From positions 185,087-249,086 of the forward strand of contig NW_013657654.1 in assembly GCF_000142905.1 (NCBI RefSeq): a DNA stretch of 64,000 bases. Reading direction: 5' to 3'. Source of the stretch: Thecamonas trahens ATCC 50062 (Eukaryota > Apusozoa > Apusomonadida > Apusomonadidae). The translations under genes and the position numbers were made by a program. Positions 41,808 through 53,500 of this stretch are shown piece by piece (positions within the stretch are counted from its first letter, which is position 1; each line of letters opens with the position of its first letter). The notes under the pieces are model-generated. The model was not told where the DNA came from. It searched no databases and saw nothing but the letters and a program-made list of their open reading frames with translations.

Positions 41808-44800
41808 TTACACGATGTGGTTGACACGCTCGTCTTCTTCGCGTGCAGCACGGCGGGCTGAAACAACAACGTCGTGGAAGACGTCGTGGAGGCCAACCTG
41901 CGAGATGCCCCAGTCGGTGATACCGAGCACCGGCGCAGCCTGCACGAGCTTGGCAAAGACATCCGAAAGGGCGAGCGAGCGGGGAGGAACCAGGTTTGAG
42001 AGCCGATAAAGGTCTCACCGAGGCGGATAGAGCCAAAGAGGCGGACGAGGCCGTCAGCCACCGAGTCGGCGACGTTGTCATCAAAGGCGACGTAGAGACG
42101 GTAGCCGTCGTCGAGGCGAGCGTTGAGCTCGAGCTGAGTGCCAAGTGCATGAAGCGAGCCTGAGGCCATGATGGCAATGCGCGAGGCAAGGAGTGAGGCC
42201 TCATGCAGCGAGTGTGTGGTGAGGACCATGGCCTTGCCGGCCTTGGCGCGGTCGATGATGTCCCAGAGTGCGCGGCGAGAGACCGGGTCGAGGCCGGTCG
42301 ACGGCTCGTCGAGGAGAACAACGGTTGAGTCGCCGATGAGCGAGATGGCGACCGAGAGTCTGCGCTGCATGCCACCACTCAGCTGGTGGGCCTTGCGCGA
42401 GGCGTAGGGTGCGAGGCCAAAGGCAAGCAGGGCGCGGGCAGTGTGGGTGGCCTCGTCGCGCGGCGGAACGCCCTTGAGGCGGGCGTAGAAGAGCAAGTGC
42501 TCCGAGACTGTGAGCGTCTCCCAGAGAATGTTGAACTGCGGGCAGAGGCCGGTCTCCAGATGGACGAGGTCGATGTGGGTCCGGACATCGTAGCCAGCGA
42601 CAGTGGCCGAGCCGCCGGTTGGCGGGAAGACGCCGGTGAGGATGGAGATGGTGGTGGTCTTTCCGGCGCCGTTTTCGCCGAGAAGGGCAAGGCATTCACC
42701 GGCCTCGACAACCAGCGAGAGACCCTTGAGCGCGACCTTGGTGGTTGGCCGCCAGAGGCGGGGTAGGTCATGGCGAGGTCGCGGATGACGACGGGCGAGT
42801 CAGGTGCATGGCGGCCGGCGACGATACGGTCGCGCTCGGCCTGGGCGTCGAGGGAGAGGGAGTACTGCTGTGACGACGCATGAGCAAGCAGCGGCTCGTG
42901 CTCGTCGCTGTGGCCGTCATTGATGGACAGCCCAGTGGCAAGTGGGTCGATGGCTTGCGAGTGCTCGCTCGCGCCGCGATACGCAGTGACACAGCGAGCG
43001 CAGGGGAACCACCATGGCTTGCGAATGCCAAACTCTTGTGGGAGAACGGCGTCGAGGTAGTTACCAGCAGCAAAGAAGAAGACTGCAGAAGCGTAGAGGG
43101 CGATGATGACGTGGGAGAGTTCGTCTTGCATCGTGAGTGAGGAGAGGCCGCCATAGCAGGCGAAGCGGGTGGCGCACTGCAAGTTCATGAGGTAGACGCC
43201 GCGGCAGAGGGCAAACTGCGGCCAGATGAGGTACCACCACGGCATCGAGGTGGAGACAGAAAAGGCAAAGACGCCATAGATGCCAGCAGTGATGACCAGG
43301 CCGATGAGTGAGCCAATGAGGGCGACAATGTAGCCGACAACAATGGCGACTTGACGCGAAGAGACAAACGAGGCAAAGAAAAAGGCGAGGCCGACAAGAG
43401 CCATGCCCCAGCCGATGAAAAAGGCAGCGAGTGTCGATGGGCCGGTCTGGACAAAGAAGCGGATCTGGACGAGGCCGCCGGTGGCCCAGAAGAAAGCGAT
43501 GACAAGACAGTAGAGACCAAAGAAGAAGCCGTAGTTGGTAGCAATGTAGGGGAGCGTCCGCAGGCCCATAGTCTTCATCATTTCGCGGAGCTTGAGCGAC
43601 TTTTCAAGGACCAGCAAGTAGAGGTAGACTGGTAGCTGGAGGGTGATGGCGACCGGGTAGAGCATGGTGCCGAAGATCTCAAGTACGACGAGGAGGTCGG
43701 CCTTGGCGTAGTACGGCATGGCCTGGAGGAAGGGGGTGCCGAGGAGGGCCAGCTCACCAGGCAGAGAAGTGGAGGCACCGACAGCAGCGGTGAGTGCTGA
43801 TGAGAGGTAGTCGATGAGGGTGAGCCAGCCCTGCAGAGGAATGAGCTCGGCGCCCGAGAACTTGTGCAGCAGCTCCTTGTCGATGAAGCCGACGTCGAGC
43901 CGGGTAAAGTTGTTGGCGCGGTGGTAGCGGGTGATGGGATTGTTGTTGACCGAGCCGATGTACGAGAGTGAGATCGGCGCCGACGGGTGCGGCTCGGCGC
44001 CGTCGAGCTTGGAAAAGGCGACAAAGCCGTCAGGTACCTGGTATGAGACCGGTGGGAGCTTGACGGTGTCGAGCGAGAGATGATTGTAGTGGGTGAGGCC
44101 CGCGTAGACGGCGTAGTCCATTGCGCGGAGCGAGGGCTTGGCTTCAAAGTACGGGACTGCTACGCGGGCGGGCACGGTGTCGACGAGCGTACAGTTAGAC
44201 TGCGGAATGAGGCCAAGGAAGCCTGTGGCATTGGCACCCGAGGCTGGAAGCGAGCCGATGGTGGGAGCTAGTTGTGGTGGCGCAGTCACGTAAAAGTACT
44301 CGAGGCAGGTCGACTGCGAGACGTTGGCAGGTCGATGGGTCGAGTTGACGAGCCACGACGGAATAGACGAGGTGTTGAAGAGCGGAAAGCTGGCGAGGTC
44401 GTACTTGCCATTGATCGGCCACGGGAGCGAGGGCACAACCTTTTCGGCGTTGAGGTCCGAGCCGAGCTCGGCGCGGATAATGTACTGCAGCAGGACAAGG
44501 ATGCCCATGACAAACATGGGGGTGATGATCTGGCAGCAGTTGGTAAAGGTCTCGCGCTTCTGGAGCGAAAGGTTCTTGCGGATAAGGGCGCGGAAGGGGC
44601 GCGACGACGGGAGGGACGACGGGCGCGAGTCTGGGCGTGATGCTGGCTCTGGGGAGGAAGTCTCTTGCGAGGAAGCTTCCAGCGGCGGGGCGAGCTCGAG
44701 CTCGAGCTCATTAGAGGTATCGTCCTCGCGGCCGAGTTTTTCGTACTCAAAGCCGTGGAGGGTAGCGATGGCGATAAAGACGTCTTCAAGGTCCGCGTAT

Positions 44801-47395
44801 GAGACGCCCCACTCTGTAACGGGCGAGTCCTGGGCGGCAGCGTAGGCCTCAACGCGGGCGAGGACGGTCGCCATGACATCGTCGACAATGTCGGGAGGGA
44901 GCTTGAAGGAGAGCGAGCCTGCGTTTGCGGCGGTGAGGCGGGCGCCTGGCGCCATGTCCTGAATGGCGGCGGTGACGGCGGGCGCGTCAGCAGGACTGGT
45001 GGAGAGGGCGATGCGATAGCCGCCGCCATACTTGGCCTTGAGGTGGAGGGTGGAGCCGAGGCCGCGAAGGCGGCCGTAGACCATGACGCCGACACGATCG
45101 GCGAGGACCTGGGCCTCTTCCATGTCGTGCGTGGTGAGGATGACGGCGCGGTCTGCCTTGAGGCCCTGGATCATGGTCCAGACCGAGGTTCGAGTCACGA
45201 CGTCGAGCCCAGTGGTCGGCTCGTCGAGGACGACAAGGTCTGGGTCACCCATGCAGGCGATGGCAATTGAAGTTCGGCGCTTCATGCCGCCGGAAAAGGT
45301 GGAGACGCGATGGTGCGCGACCGAGGAGAGCTCGACCATGGCCAGCTTTTCTTCGACCTGGTCGGCGAGGTACTGGCCGGAGAGGCCTTTGAGCTTGCCA
45401 AAAGGTACAAGTGCTCGGTAGGAGTGAGCTCGCCGTAGAGAATGTCGTGCTGCGGACAGACGCCGATGGCGCGGCGGACCGAGTCAACGTCGTCGATGAC
45501 GGAAGCGCCAAAGACAAAGGCGTTTCCAGACGAAGGTGTGAAGAGGCCGGTAAGAACGTTGATGAGGGTGGTCTTGCCGGAGCCGTTGGGCCCGAGGATG
45601 CAGAAGAGCTCACCGCGGCGGACGCGGAGGCAAAATGAGACGAGGGCATGGACACGCGATGACGACCAGGGGTTGAGGGCAGCAAGCGCTGGAGCGTAGG
45701 TCTTGGAGAGGCCGACAACGGCGAGGCCGTCGTAGGCAGTGAGGGCGTCAAAAGAGGCCGGCGCGTTGACGGCAGTGGCGATGGCAGCGCGCTCAGCGGC
45801 GACGTCCGAGTCTTCGACGATTGCAAGGTCTGGGTCGACAACGGCGGTAGCGAGCGAGCCGGACGAGCGGGCGCGCGAGCACGAGAGTGACAAGCCCCAG
45901 TAGGAGGGCAGAAGAAAGTAGTAGGGCGGCTTGGGTGAGCCGTGCTCGCCCGGGATGACGTTATCGAGGTAGAGGGCGAGGACGCCAAAGACGGCGGCGT
46001 TGACAAGGAGCCAGTGGTACGAGTCGATGGGGGCCGGGATGTTGATGTCAAAGGTGAAGAGCTTCTCATGGCGAGTCTTGTAGAGGTCAGCCCAGGAGAA
46101 CCCGGGCCGCGGACCATGAGGCCTTCGGCAAAGTTGAGCGAGGTGGAGGAGCGGGAGGCGATGTCGTAGTACGCCTTTGCGAGGTTGAACGGCGGGTACA
46201 TCTGGAGAATGTAGCGGACGGCGAGGACCCAGGGCTTGACGGAGCCCGAGTAGAGGAGGTCGATGAGGACACCCGAGCCGGAGCAGAGGATGGACTGGAA
46301 GACAAAGCCGACGAGGATGATGCCGTAGCCGACGGTCTGGGCTGTTTTGACGCGCTGGACGAGGGTCGAGGCAAAGAAGGCGAGGGCGACCGAGGCAAGG
46401 CCAAAGAGAAAGAAGAGGAGGAAGACGGCCGGCGGCGAGGCGCGGAGGAAAAAGTCAAACTGGCAGGCGGCGCCGGTGGCCATGAGGATGGCAGTGGAGA
46501 GCGCCACAAAGACGAGGGCGGTCTGGAGCCATGTGGCCCAGTAGACCGAGTTTGAGAGGCCCATCATGCGCATGCCGACACGGAGGCGATCCTCCTTCTC
46601 GCCGACGACGGCGGTGAGGATGAGGAAGAAAATGACCATGGGCGGAACGTAGAACCAGACGCCGCCATTTGCGGCGACGACGTCATAGCCTGCGAGACGG
46701 AGCTTGGGCCGCGGGAACGACTGCCAGGAGACGTCAAAGTCGACGGAGCGGCCGGTCCGGAGCTCGAGCTCTGCAGCGTCGAGGGCGAGCTTGAGGGTGG
46801 CGGCGTAGTTGATGTGATCTGTAGCGTTGTAGTAGAGGATGTAGCCGACTTCTGGCGGGAGGTCCGGCCCAAACTCAGGGCCGAGGACGTAGGCCGAGTA
46901 GAGGAGGACGACGTTCTGAGTCTGATTGGGGTGGGCGAGCATGTACTCGGTGAGGGTGGCGTTGTCGGCCTCAAAGGCGGCGATGGCGGAGGGCAGATCC
47001 TGCGACGGCGGGCGGCGAGGGCAGACCGAGCCATCAAAGGTGGCGTTGAAGTCGAGACCAGCCCGGGATGCGACCGAGGCCATGAGGCGATCGACCCATG
47101 GCACGTTGTTGGGGCAGTAGACGACGGTCTTGCACGGTGCCCCGTTGTGGGAGGTGCAGTGCGGGAGGGCGGTGAGCGGGATGACGTCCGGATACGGCTC
47201 GGACTGGCCGAGCACGTAGTTGGAGACGCCCTGGAAGGCGAGGAGGAGCAGAACGATGGCGAGCGGGCAGAGGAGGATGCCGAGGCTGGCCTTGTAGCGA
47301 CGGAGGTAGATGAGGGCGTGCTTGCGGGAGAGGACCGAATACTGTGTGGCGAGGGTGGAGGCGCGGGAGAGGGCGCGGGCAAGGGTGCGGCCCAT
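41808..47395 (-). CDS. Full-length ABCA-type ABC transporter (frame-corrected)
   Basis: Two halves, each with a membrane domain and an ATPase. The start at 47395 gives MGRTLARALSRAS; TM1 includes ILLCPLAIVLLLLAF, followed by a large luminal loop. NBD1: ILGPNGSGKTTLINVLTG, STFSGGMKRRTSIAI, LVVLDEPTTGLD. NBD2: LLGENGAGKTTTISILTG, HQLSGGMQRRLSVAI, VVLLDEPSTGLDP. The reversed-loop ABCA order and WGVSYADLEDVF/GISQVGLHDVF regulatory motifs after each NBD are typical of lipid exporters. Four single-base losses break the frame: 46101-46106 (C3G3), A4 45400-45403, G4 42760-42763 and G4 41981-41984 (plus-strand letters). One added base at each gives a continuous protein of about 1860 residues ending ERVNHIV. 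The substrate is probably lipid (family knowledge). Gamma-tubulin lies upstream in tandem. Confidence 0.87.
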
Positions 47396-47571
47396 GGTGG
47401 GCGGGGGAACGTGGGTGAAGTGGGGGGGAAAGAGTTCGGGGAACGCGGCGAGTTGCGGGTGGTGTGGCGTGGTGTGACCGACGAGTGTCGCCGCGGCGAG
47501 TAACACATGTCGGGCACGGCGCATGTGCCGGAATTTGGCTGACGGCAGGCGCGAGGGTGGGGGGAGTGTTA

Positions 47572-49099
47572 CTAGGACGAGGCGGCCGAGGAAGCGGCGG
47601 CAGCCGAAGAGCCTTGCCAGTCGACGTAGTCGGGACGCTCGATGGCCTTGTACTCATCCATGAGATTCTGGACGACCTCGCGTGAGTCATCAAACTCGTC
47701 GAGCGAGTCGGCAAACATGGGAAGCTTGGTAAAGTGCTGCATGTACATGCGGCGCTTGCGCATTGGGTCGAAAGAGGCAGCGATTTCGACAAACTTGGAG
47801 TTGATGGAGGTGTGGTTGGCGAGCATGAGGCCGGTGACGCGGTGAGCCGACTCGACGTAGGGCGAGCGGCGCGAGAGGGCGACCTGGATGGAGGCCGGGC
47901 CCCAGGGGATGAAGTTGCAGAGCTTGCGTTGGCGGATGCGCTGGAGGGCCTTGTGGACCTGGGTCGGGTCGACCTCACCCTGGATGATGTTGAGGATGGA
48001 GAGGTAGCAGCCGACCTTGAGGTCGGCGGAGAGCATGATGTTCTGGGTCTGGAGAAGGCGGCGCATGACGTCGAGAACGGTGGTCTTGCGGACCGAAGTG
48101 GAGACAGACGAGACAGAGAGCGGCGTGTATCCGGTCATCATAAAGTGGCAGCGCGGGGTGGGGATGAGCGAGGACACCAGACCGACAAGGTCGTTGTTCA
48201 TGTACCCGGGGTACCTGAGCGTGGTGGTGGAGGCAGCCATGACGGTAGAGACAATTTCGTTGATCTGCTTGTGGGTGGGCGACTCGATGTGGAGGCGCTC
48301 GGTGGCGATGCGGTCGAGAGCGGCGTTGTCCAGCACCACCACACAGTCGGCGTTGAGGACTAGGCGCTTGAGCGCGAGCATCGAGTTGTACGGCTGGACA
48401 ACAACGTCCGACGACTCGGCCTGGTTCGGGAAGACCGAGTATGTCTGGATGAGCTTCTTCGGGTACCGGTCGTTGAGCTTTTCAAGCAGGTTGGAGCCCA
48501 TGCCCGACCCGGTTCCGCCCGAGATCGAGTGGGTGAGGAGAAAGCCCTCGAGTGAGTCGGAGCCGTCGGCCTCGCGGTCAAGCATGTCCAGGATCTTCTC
48601 CTGCACGGCCTCGGCCTTGGTGTAGCCGGTGCCCCAGTTGTTTCCTGCTCCACCGCCCTCGGCGTCAATGAAGATGTTCTCCGGATTGAACAGGTTTCCG
48701 TACGCGCCGGTCTGGATGGGCTGGATGACCCGAGGCTCGAGGTCGAGCAGCAGGGCGCGAGGAATGTAGTGGTCGTCGTCGGCCTGGTAAAAGAACACAT
48801 CCTTGCGGTCAGTTCCCTCGACAGCGTGCGGGCTGGGGGGAGGGGGAGAGGGGGGGGGGAGTGAGTGAGTGAGTGGGCGGGGTTGGAGGAGTCGAGGGCG
48901 CCAAAAAATGGCGCCAAAGACGATAGCATCACACGACACGGTAGGGAGTGGGCGGCAAGGAGGGGGGGGGAGGGGGGAAGGCGTACGCAAGCATGCCGTC
49001 GGGCGAGATTCCATGCTCGGCGCAGAGACGCTCCCAGAACGCCATGCCAATTTGGTTTCCGCACTGGCCGACCTGCAGCGTGATCATTTCGCGCGGCAT
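47572..49099 (-). CDS. TUBG: Gamma-tubulin
   Basis: Exon 1 is 49099-48987 ([18 protein letters not shown], then [10 protein letters not shown]). The donor is GTACGC, the intron is 154 bp, the acceptor CCCCAG ends at 48833, and exon 2 is 48832-47572. The join reads [20 protein letters not shown], the same spacing as other gamma-tubulins. GTP-binding elements are visible: [12 protein letters not shown] and [20 protein letters not shown]. Other gamma-specific blocks include [19 protein letters not shown] and [19 protein letters not shown]. Length is 457 residues, close to the family norm of about 450, with a short Ser/Ala tail. It nucleates microtubules at basal bodies and spindle poles. It shares a 278-bp divergent promoter with the small membrane protein. 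Confidence 0.96.
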
Positions 49100-49377
49100 G
49101 GTGGGCGGGGGAGGCGGGAGTGGGGAGGTGGGAGGTGGAAAGTGCGGTGAAAGGTGCGTTGCGACGAGTGGCGGTCGGTGGCCGGCCAGCAGCCAGTGGT
49201 GGCGGGCAGCGACCGGCTGGTGGTTGGTGAACCTGGTAGGGCGAACTAGGCTGGATGGTGCGTGAGGGTGCGAGGTGTGTTGGAGCAATCGCCTTCTCTC
49301 GCACCTTCTCGCCTACAGTCTCGTGCGTGGTCTGCCGGGTGCGGGTGCGAGTCACAGCGACAGACGCGGGCGCCATT
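49100..49377. promoter_or_regulatory. Divergent promoter of gamma-tubulin and small membrane protein
   Basis: The gamma-tubulin side (49100-49145) is GGGCGGGGGAGGCGGG, C-rich on that gene's strand. The middle has CCGGCCAGCAGCCAGTGG-type GC sequence. No canonical TATA box is seen. The promoter role is inferred from geometry. Confidence 0.4.
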
Positions 49378-50163
49378 ATGCCGCTCGGCCTGCGCGTGTC
49401 TGCCGGCGAGCTCCTGCTGGGCGGATACCTCGGGCTGCTTGGAGGACTGGCGGTGGTGATGTGGCTGAGGCGGAGCGGGAAGCTACCGCTGGCATGGGCG
49501 AGTGAGTGGGCAGGAGAGACGGGCCAAATTGCGAGCGCAATGGGCGCAGCTGTGGTGGTCGCCCAGCTTACTCTTGCCGCCGTCGTGCACGGCGTGCGGA
49601 GCGTGCAGGCCAAGGCTGCCCAGTGGCGCACCGAGCGCGCAGCACTCCAGCTCGTCGCCCGCTTGATGCCGGCCGCGGAGCGAGTCCGGCTCAAGCTCAA
49701 GTCGGGTGAGGCGGCGGTAGTGGCGGGCCTCATTGTCGAGATCCAAGTAGTGGGCCGTCTGCCGGACGCTGTGCCTGACAACAGCAGCGGACGCAGCGAG
49801 CCATCGCACACGCGGCGAGTGGTAGCGCGTAACATGCGGCTCGCAGTCCATACCCGCGGCGGTGCGCTCATCCTAAGCGCCGACGCACACCCGAACGCGT
49901 CCTCTCCGATCACGGTCCCGAGCCGAAGCATGGCAAGTGCTGCGGCGCGCGAGGTCTTGGCAGGCTCTCATGTGGTGGCTTCTCAACTGCGGTTTGCAGT
50001 GGACCCGAGAGTGGAACTCAAAGCAGACGGCGACAAGCCAGCGCCGTGGGCCGATGCCGGCGTTCCGTTTGCATCCGTTACGCTTGAGTACGACAACGTC
50101 CTCACCGGCGAACTCGCTCACGAGGAGCAAACGCTGCGATATGTGCTTCAGGCTCGCGACTGA
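49378..50163 (+). CDS. Uncharacterised membrane protein
   Basis: I do not recognise a family. The 261-residue frame starts MPLGLRVSAGELLLGG. Two hydrophobic segments are visible, at about residues 11-29 (LLLGGYLGLLGGLAVVMWL) and about 50-72 (ASAMGAAVVVAQLTLAAVV). A soluble region follows with alternating beta-type sequence (AAVVAGLIVEIQVVGRLPD, MRLAVHTRGGALILSADA, ASVTLEYDNVLTGELAHEE). It could be a small organelle-membrane protein with a globular tail. Codon use is like its neighbours. Divergent from gamma-tubulin. An earlier in-frame ATG at 49255 is ignored because it lies in promoter-like sequence. Confidence 0.6.
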   Translation: MPLGLRVSAGELLLGGYLGLLGGLAVVMWLRRSGKLPLAWASEWAGETGQIASAMGAAVVVAQLTLAAVVHGVRSVQAKAAQWRTERAALQLVARLMPAAERVRLKLKSGEAAVVAGLIVEIQVVGRLPDAVPDNSSGRSEPSHTRRVVARNMRLAVHTRGGALILSADAHPNASSPITVPSRSMASAAAREVLAGSHVVASQLRFAVDPRVELKADGDKPAPWADAGVPFASVTLEYDNVLTGELAHEEQTLRYVLQARD

Positions 50164-50594
50164 GGCCTCTTAATGGAAAGCATGATGCCGTTTGGTGCGA
50201 GACATGACACACGTGATTCGAGGCGCCGCTGGCGGATGCCGGTTGAAAAAAAATCGGTTATTGGGAGGGCGAGGGCGAGGGGGCGCCAGACTCCACCACC
50301 ACCAACGGAACTCAAACAGACTTTCTATCTCAGACCTCACTCCCCCTTCCTTCACACGTAGCAAAACACACCTTGTCTTGTGGCTAGCAAGGTGCGAGGA
50401 AGTTGTTGGGCGGAGAGAATGTGCAGGGCGGGCGGGGGGTTGGGGCGTTTGTGGTTGAGCAATGTTGTGAAAACGTGGTCGACGGATGCGTTTGTTATTT
50501 TTTGGGTGTTGGGGGGACCACCCGCGGAACTCTTACTCAAACACCATGCCCGGAAGTGTTGACACCCCCTTCCCAACGGCAGGCAGAGTAGCAA
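50164..50594. other. Gene-free spacer before receptor kinase
   Basis: Mixed-composition sequence of about 430 bp with an A8 run (50247-50254), a GGGCGGGGGG patch (50428-50440) and a T/G-rich stretch near 50490-50520. No open frame has protein-like composition. It presumably holds the 3' UTR of the membrane protein and the receptor-kinase promoter. Confidence 0.45.
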
Positions 50595-53500
50595 ATGCGG
50601 TGGAGTTCCACGACTATTTGCCTTGCGCTCGTGCTAGGATGGTTGACCCTTTCGGCTGTGGCAGTGACGCAACGGCGAATCATCCCTATCGACAGCTACG
50701 GCGCCCAACCGTCGCTTCGGTTCTTCCAGTTCATTTCGGCGGGTTCGCAGCTGACCGTGGCGATGCGCGAGTTTGCGGACACGTACACGGCCGAGTCGAA
50801 TGGGACGGAAGTCGTGTCTGTGATGCGAACGAATCTCAACGAGATTGACGACCGCGCCGTCTACGAGTATTGGCTGCGGACGATCGGAGCGCCGGACGTG
50901 CTGCAGATCTACCTTGGCGCCGGCTCCAAGGACTTTATCAACAGCGGACACTACCTCGACCTCTCGGAAATTTGGGAGCGTTACGGATACGACGGCGATA
51001 TCATTGAGGCTGCAGCCGACTTTGTGCTAGGCGACGACGGCAAACCGTACGCGATTCCCGCGATGGCGACGGGTAACATTTGCGTGTACCGCGGACACAT
51101 TTTTGACAAGTACAATCTCTCGCCGCCAAAGACGTGGGCGGAGCTCCTGGAGGTGTGCGCCGTGCTGACTGCCAACGGCGAGGGCTGTCTCGGGCACGAT
51201 CTGGAGTGGATGGCGCCGACGCAGTACTTTGACAACCTCGCCATTCGCATGCACGGCAACGACTTTTACTCGCAGTTCCTCCTCGCCAACGTGTCGTTCA
51301 CGGACCCTCGGATCCGGGCAACGTGGGCGCAGCTTCTCCCGCTCATCGACCGCGGCTTCTGGTCGCGCAAGCCCAAGCTCGATCAGCCCGGGCGGTTTGC
51401 CCTCGACTGGCTCCCACACTTTGCGTCGGGCGATGTGACGTTGTGGTGCGGCTTTGACTCGATTGCTGCTGGCGCTGTCCCGTTGGGCGCGCCCGCTGAA
51501 GACATTCTGGCCTTCAAGTTCCCGGACTACCACGGGTCGGGGATGACTGTCGAGAACGGGCCTGGCAACAACGGAGCGCTGACGGCGATCATTGCATTCG
51601 GCGTCCCCATCAACTCGGCCTTTCATGAGCGCGCGCTCAAGTTTGTCGACTACATGGCCAACACCACGAACCAGGCGCGGGTGGTGATGAACAACAAGCC
51701 GGGCATTTACACGCCGCGGCGCTCGCTGCGGGACCTGCTGAAGTCGAATCGGACGCGGCTGACATATGAAGAGCTGGTCAAGGCCGATCGCGCGTTCGAA
51801 CGGTCTAGCCTTGGTGGCTTTGGCTTTGTAGAGGTTCTCTCGCAGTGGCAGAACCTGACATTTACGCTGCTTAGCATGCCAACGGCCTCGGAGGCGTTTG
51901 CAGTCTTTGACGCCGCAGCGCCGCAGCTGGAGGCTGTCCGACTCTCGGCAGTGCTGAAGCAGACGGCGTCACCCGAGGCTCAGCCCCCTTCGGGCTCGTT
52001 CTCCGAGCCTGTTGAAGTGACGCTGACCTCGCTCACGCCTGGCGCCGTCATCTACTACACCATCGACGGCTCTGCTCCGTCGCTCACCTCGACCATCTAC
52101 GCAGGCCCTGTCCGGCTGTCATCGTCGGGCACGATCACGTTGCGAGCGGCGGCCAAGGCTGGCGATCTCAAGCTCTCCGATGTGACTGCAGCGTCGTACG
52201 CGCTCACCCTGCCTGTGCCTCCGCCAGACTCGGGGCTTGGCCTCCTCCTCGCCATTCTGCTCCCTGTCCTCGCGTGCGTTTTGCTCTCGACCATCATTGC
52301 AGGATACATCTTCTACCGGCGCAAGGCGGTGACGTACAAGTTGAGCTCAGACTCGGACCTTGTCATTGCTCCCGAGGAGCTCACGCTGGGCAAAGCGGTG
52401 GGAGCCGGCTCGTATGGCACGGTGTACGCCGGCAAGTGGCGGGCGACGGCGGTAGCGGTCAAGCGGACGCGGACCAAGAACATGACACCTGCCCAGCTCC
52501 GCGAGTTTGTGGACGAGGCAAGCATGCTGCTCCGGCTGCGGCACTCCAACGTGGTCATCTTCATGGGCATTACCCTCGAGCCGCCGCAGCTCGTCACCGA
52601 GTTTATGGACCGCGGCTCGATGTACGACGTGCTTCACTCCCCGAACCTCTTCCTCGACCCTTCGATTGTCTTCAAGTGGTCGCACAACATCACGCAGGGC
52701 CTGGTCTACCTCTCGCACGCTGGCGTGGTGCACGGCGACTTTAAGTCGCTCAACGTGCTCTTTGACTCGTCGTGGGTACCCAAGATCTGTGACTTTGGCA
52801 TGTCGTCGGTCAAGGGCGACGCTGCGCTGTCGGCCGCCGACGACCGCTCCAAGCGGAAGCGCCGCAAGGGCAAGTCCAAGGTCGGGCCGGCTGACAAGGC
52901 TGGCCTTGTGAAGGACCCGTCGCTGCCATCGCTGCCTTCGGCGTCGACCAAGTTTGGCTCCAGCACCGGGCTTTCGGACCTGTCGTTCTCGTCGTCGATG
53001 ACGGCCACAATGGTCGACGACGGCGCACCGGTCAATGTGGGCACGGTCTTCTGGTCGGCGCCCGAGGTTCTTGTCAACGGCTCGGATGCCATGACCCCGG
53101 CGTCGGACGCGTTCTCGCTCGGAATCACGCTATGGGAGCTCGCGACGCGTGCGGACCTGTATCCGGGCGAGAATGCGCTCGCGGTGGCGCTGGAGATTGT
53201 CAACGGCCGCCGGCCGTCGACCGACATTGTCCCGGCTGCCTTTTCGCCGCTGCAGCCGATCTTTGTTGCGCTCTGGGGCGAGAACGTGGACCGGCGGATG
53301 ACGCTTGACGCGGCCGAAGCTGCGCTTGCCGGCCTGTACTCGCCGGCGCGCGTGGTGTACCCGACGACGGCCGAAGACCCGTCAGGCGAGATCCTCGCCG
53401 TCCACTGCTGCCTCCGTGGTGCGCGGAAGCTTCTCCGTGCCGACCTCGAAGTCGCTGCCGGCGCACTGCGGACGTTCCACACCATGGTGCCCGAGTTTGC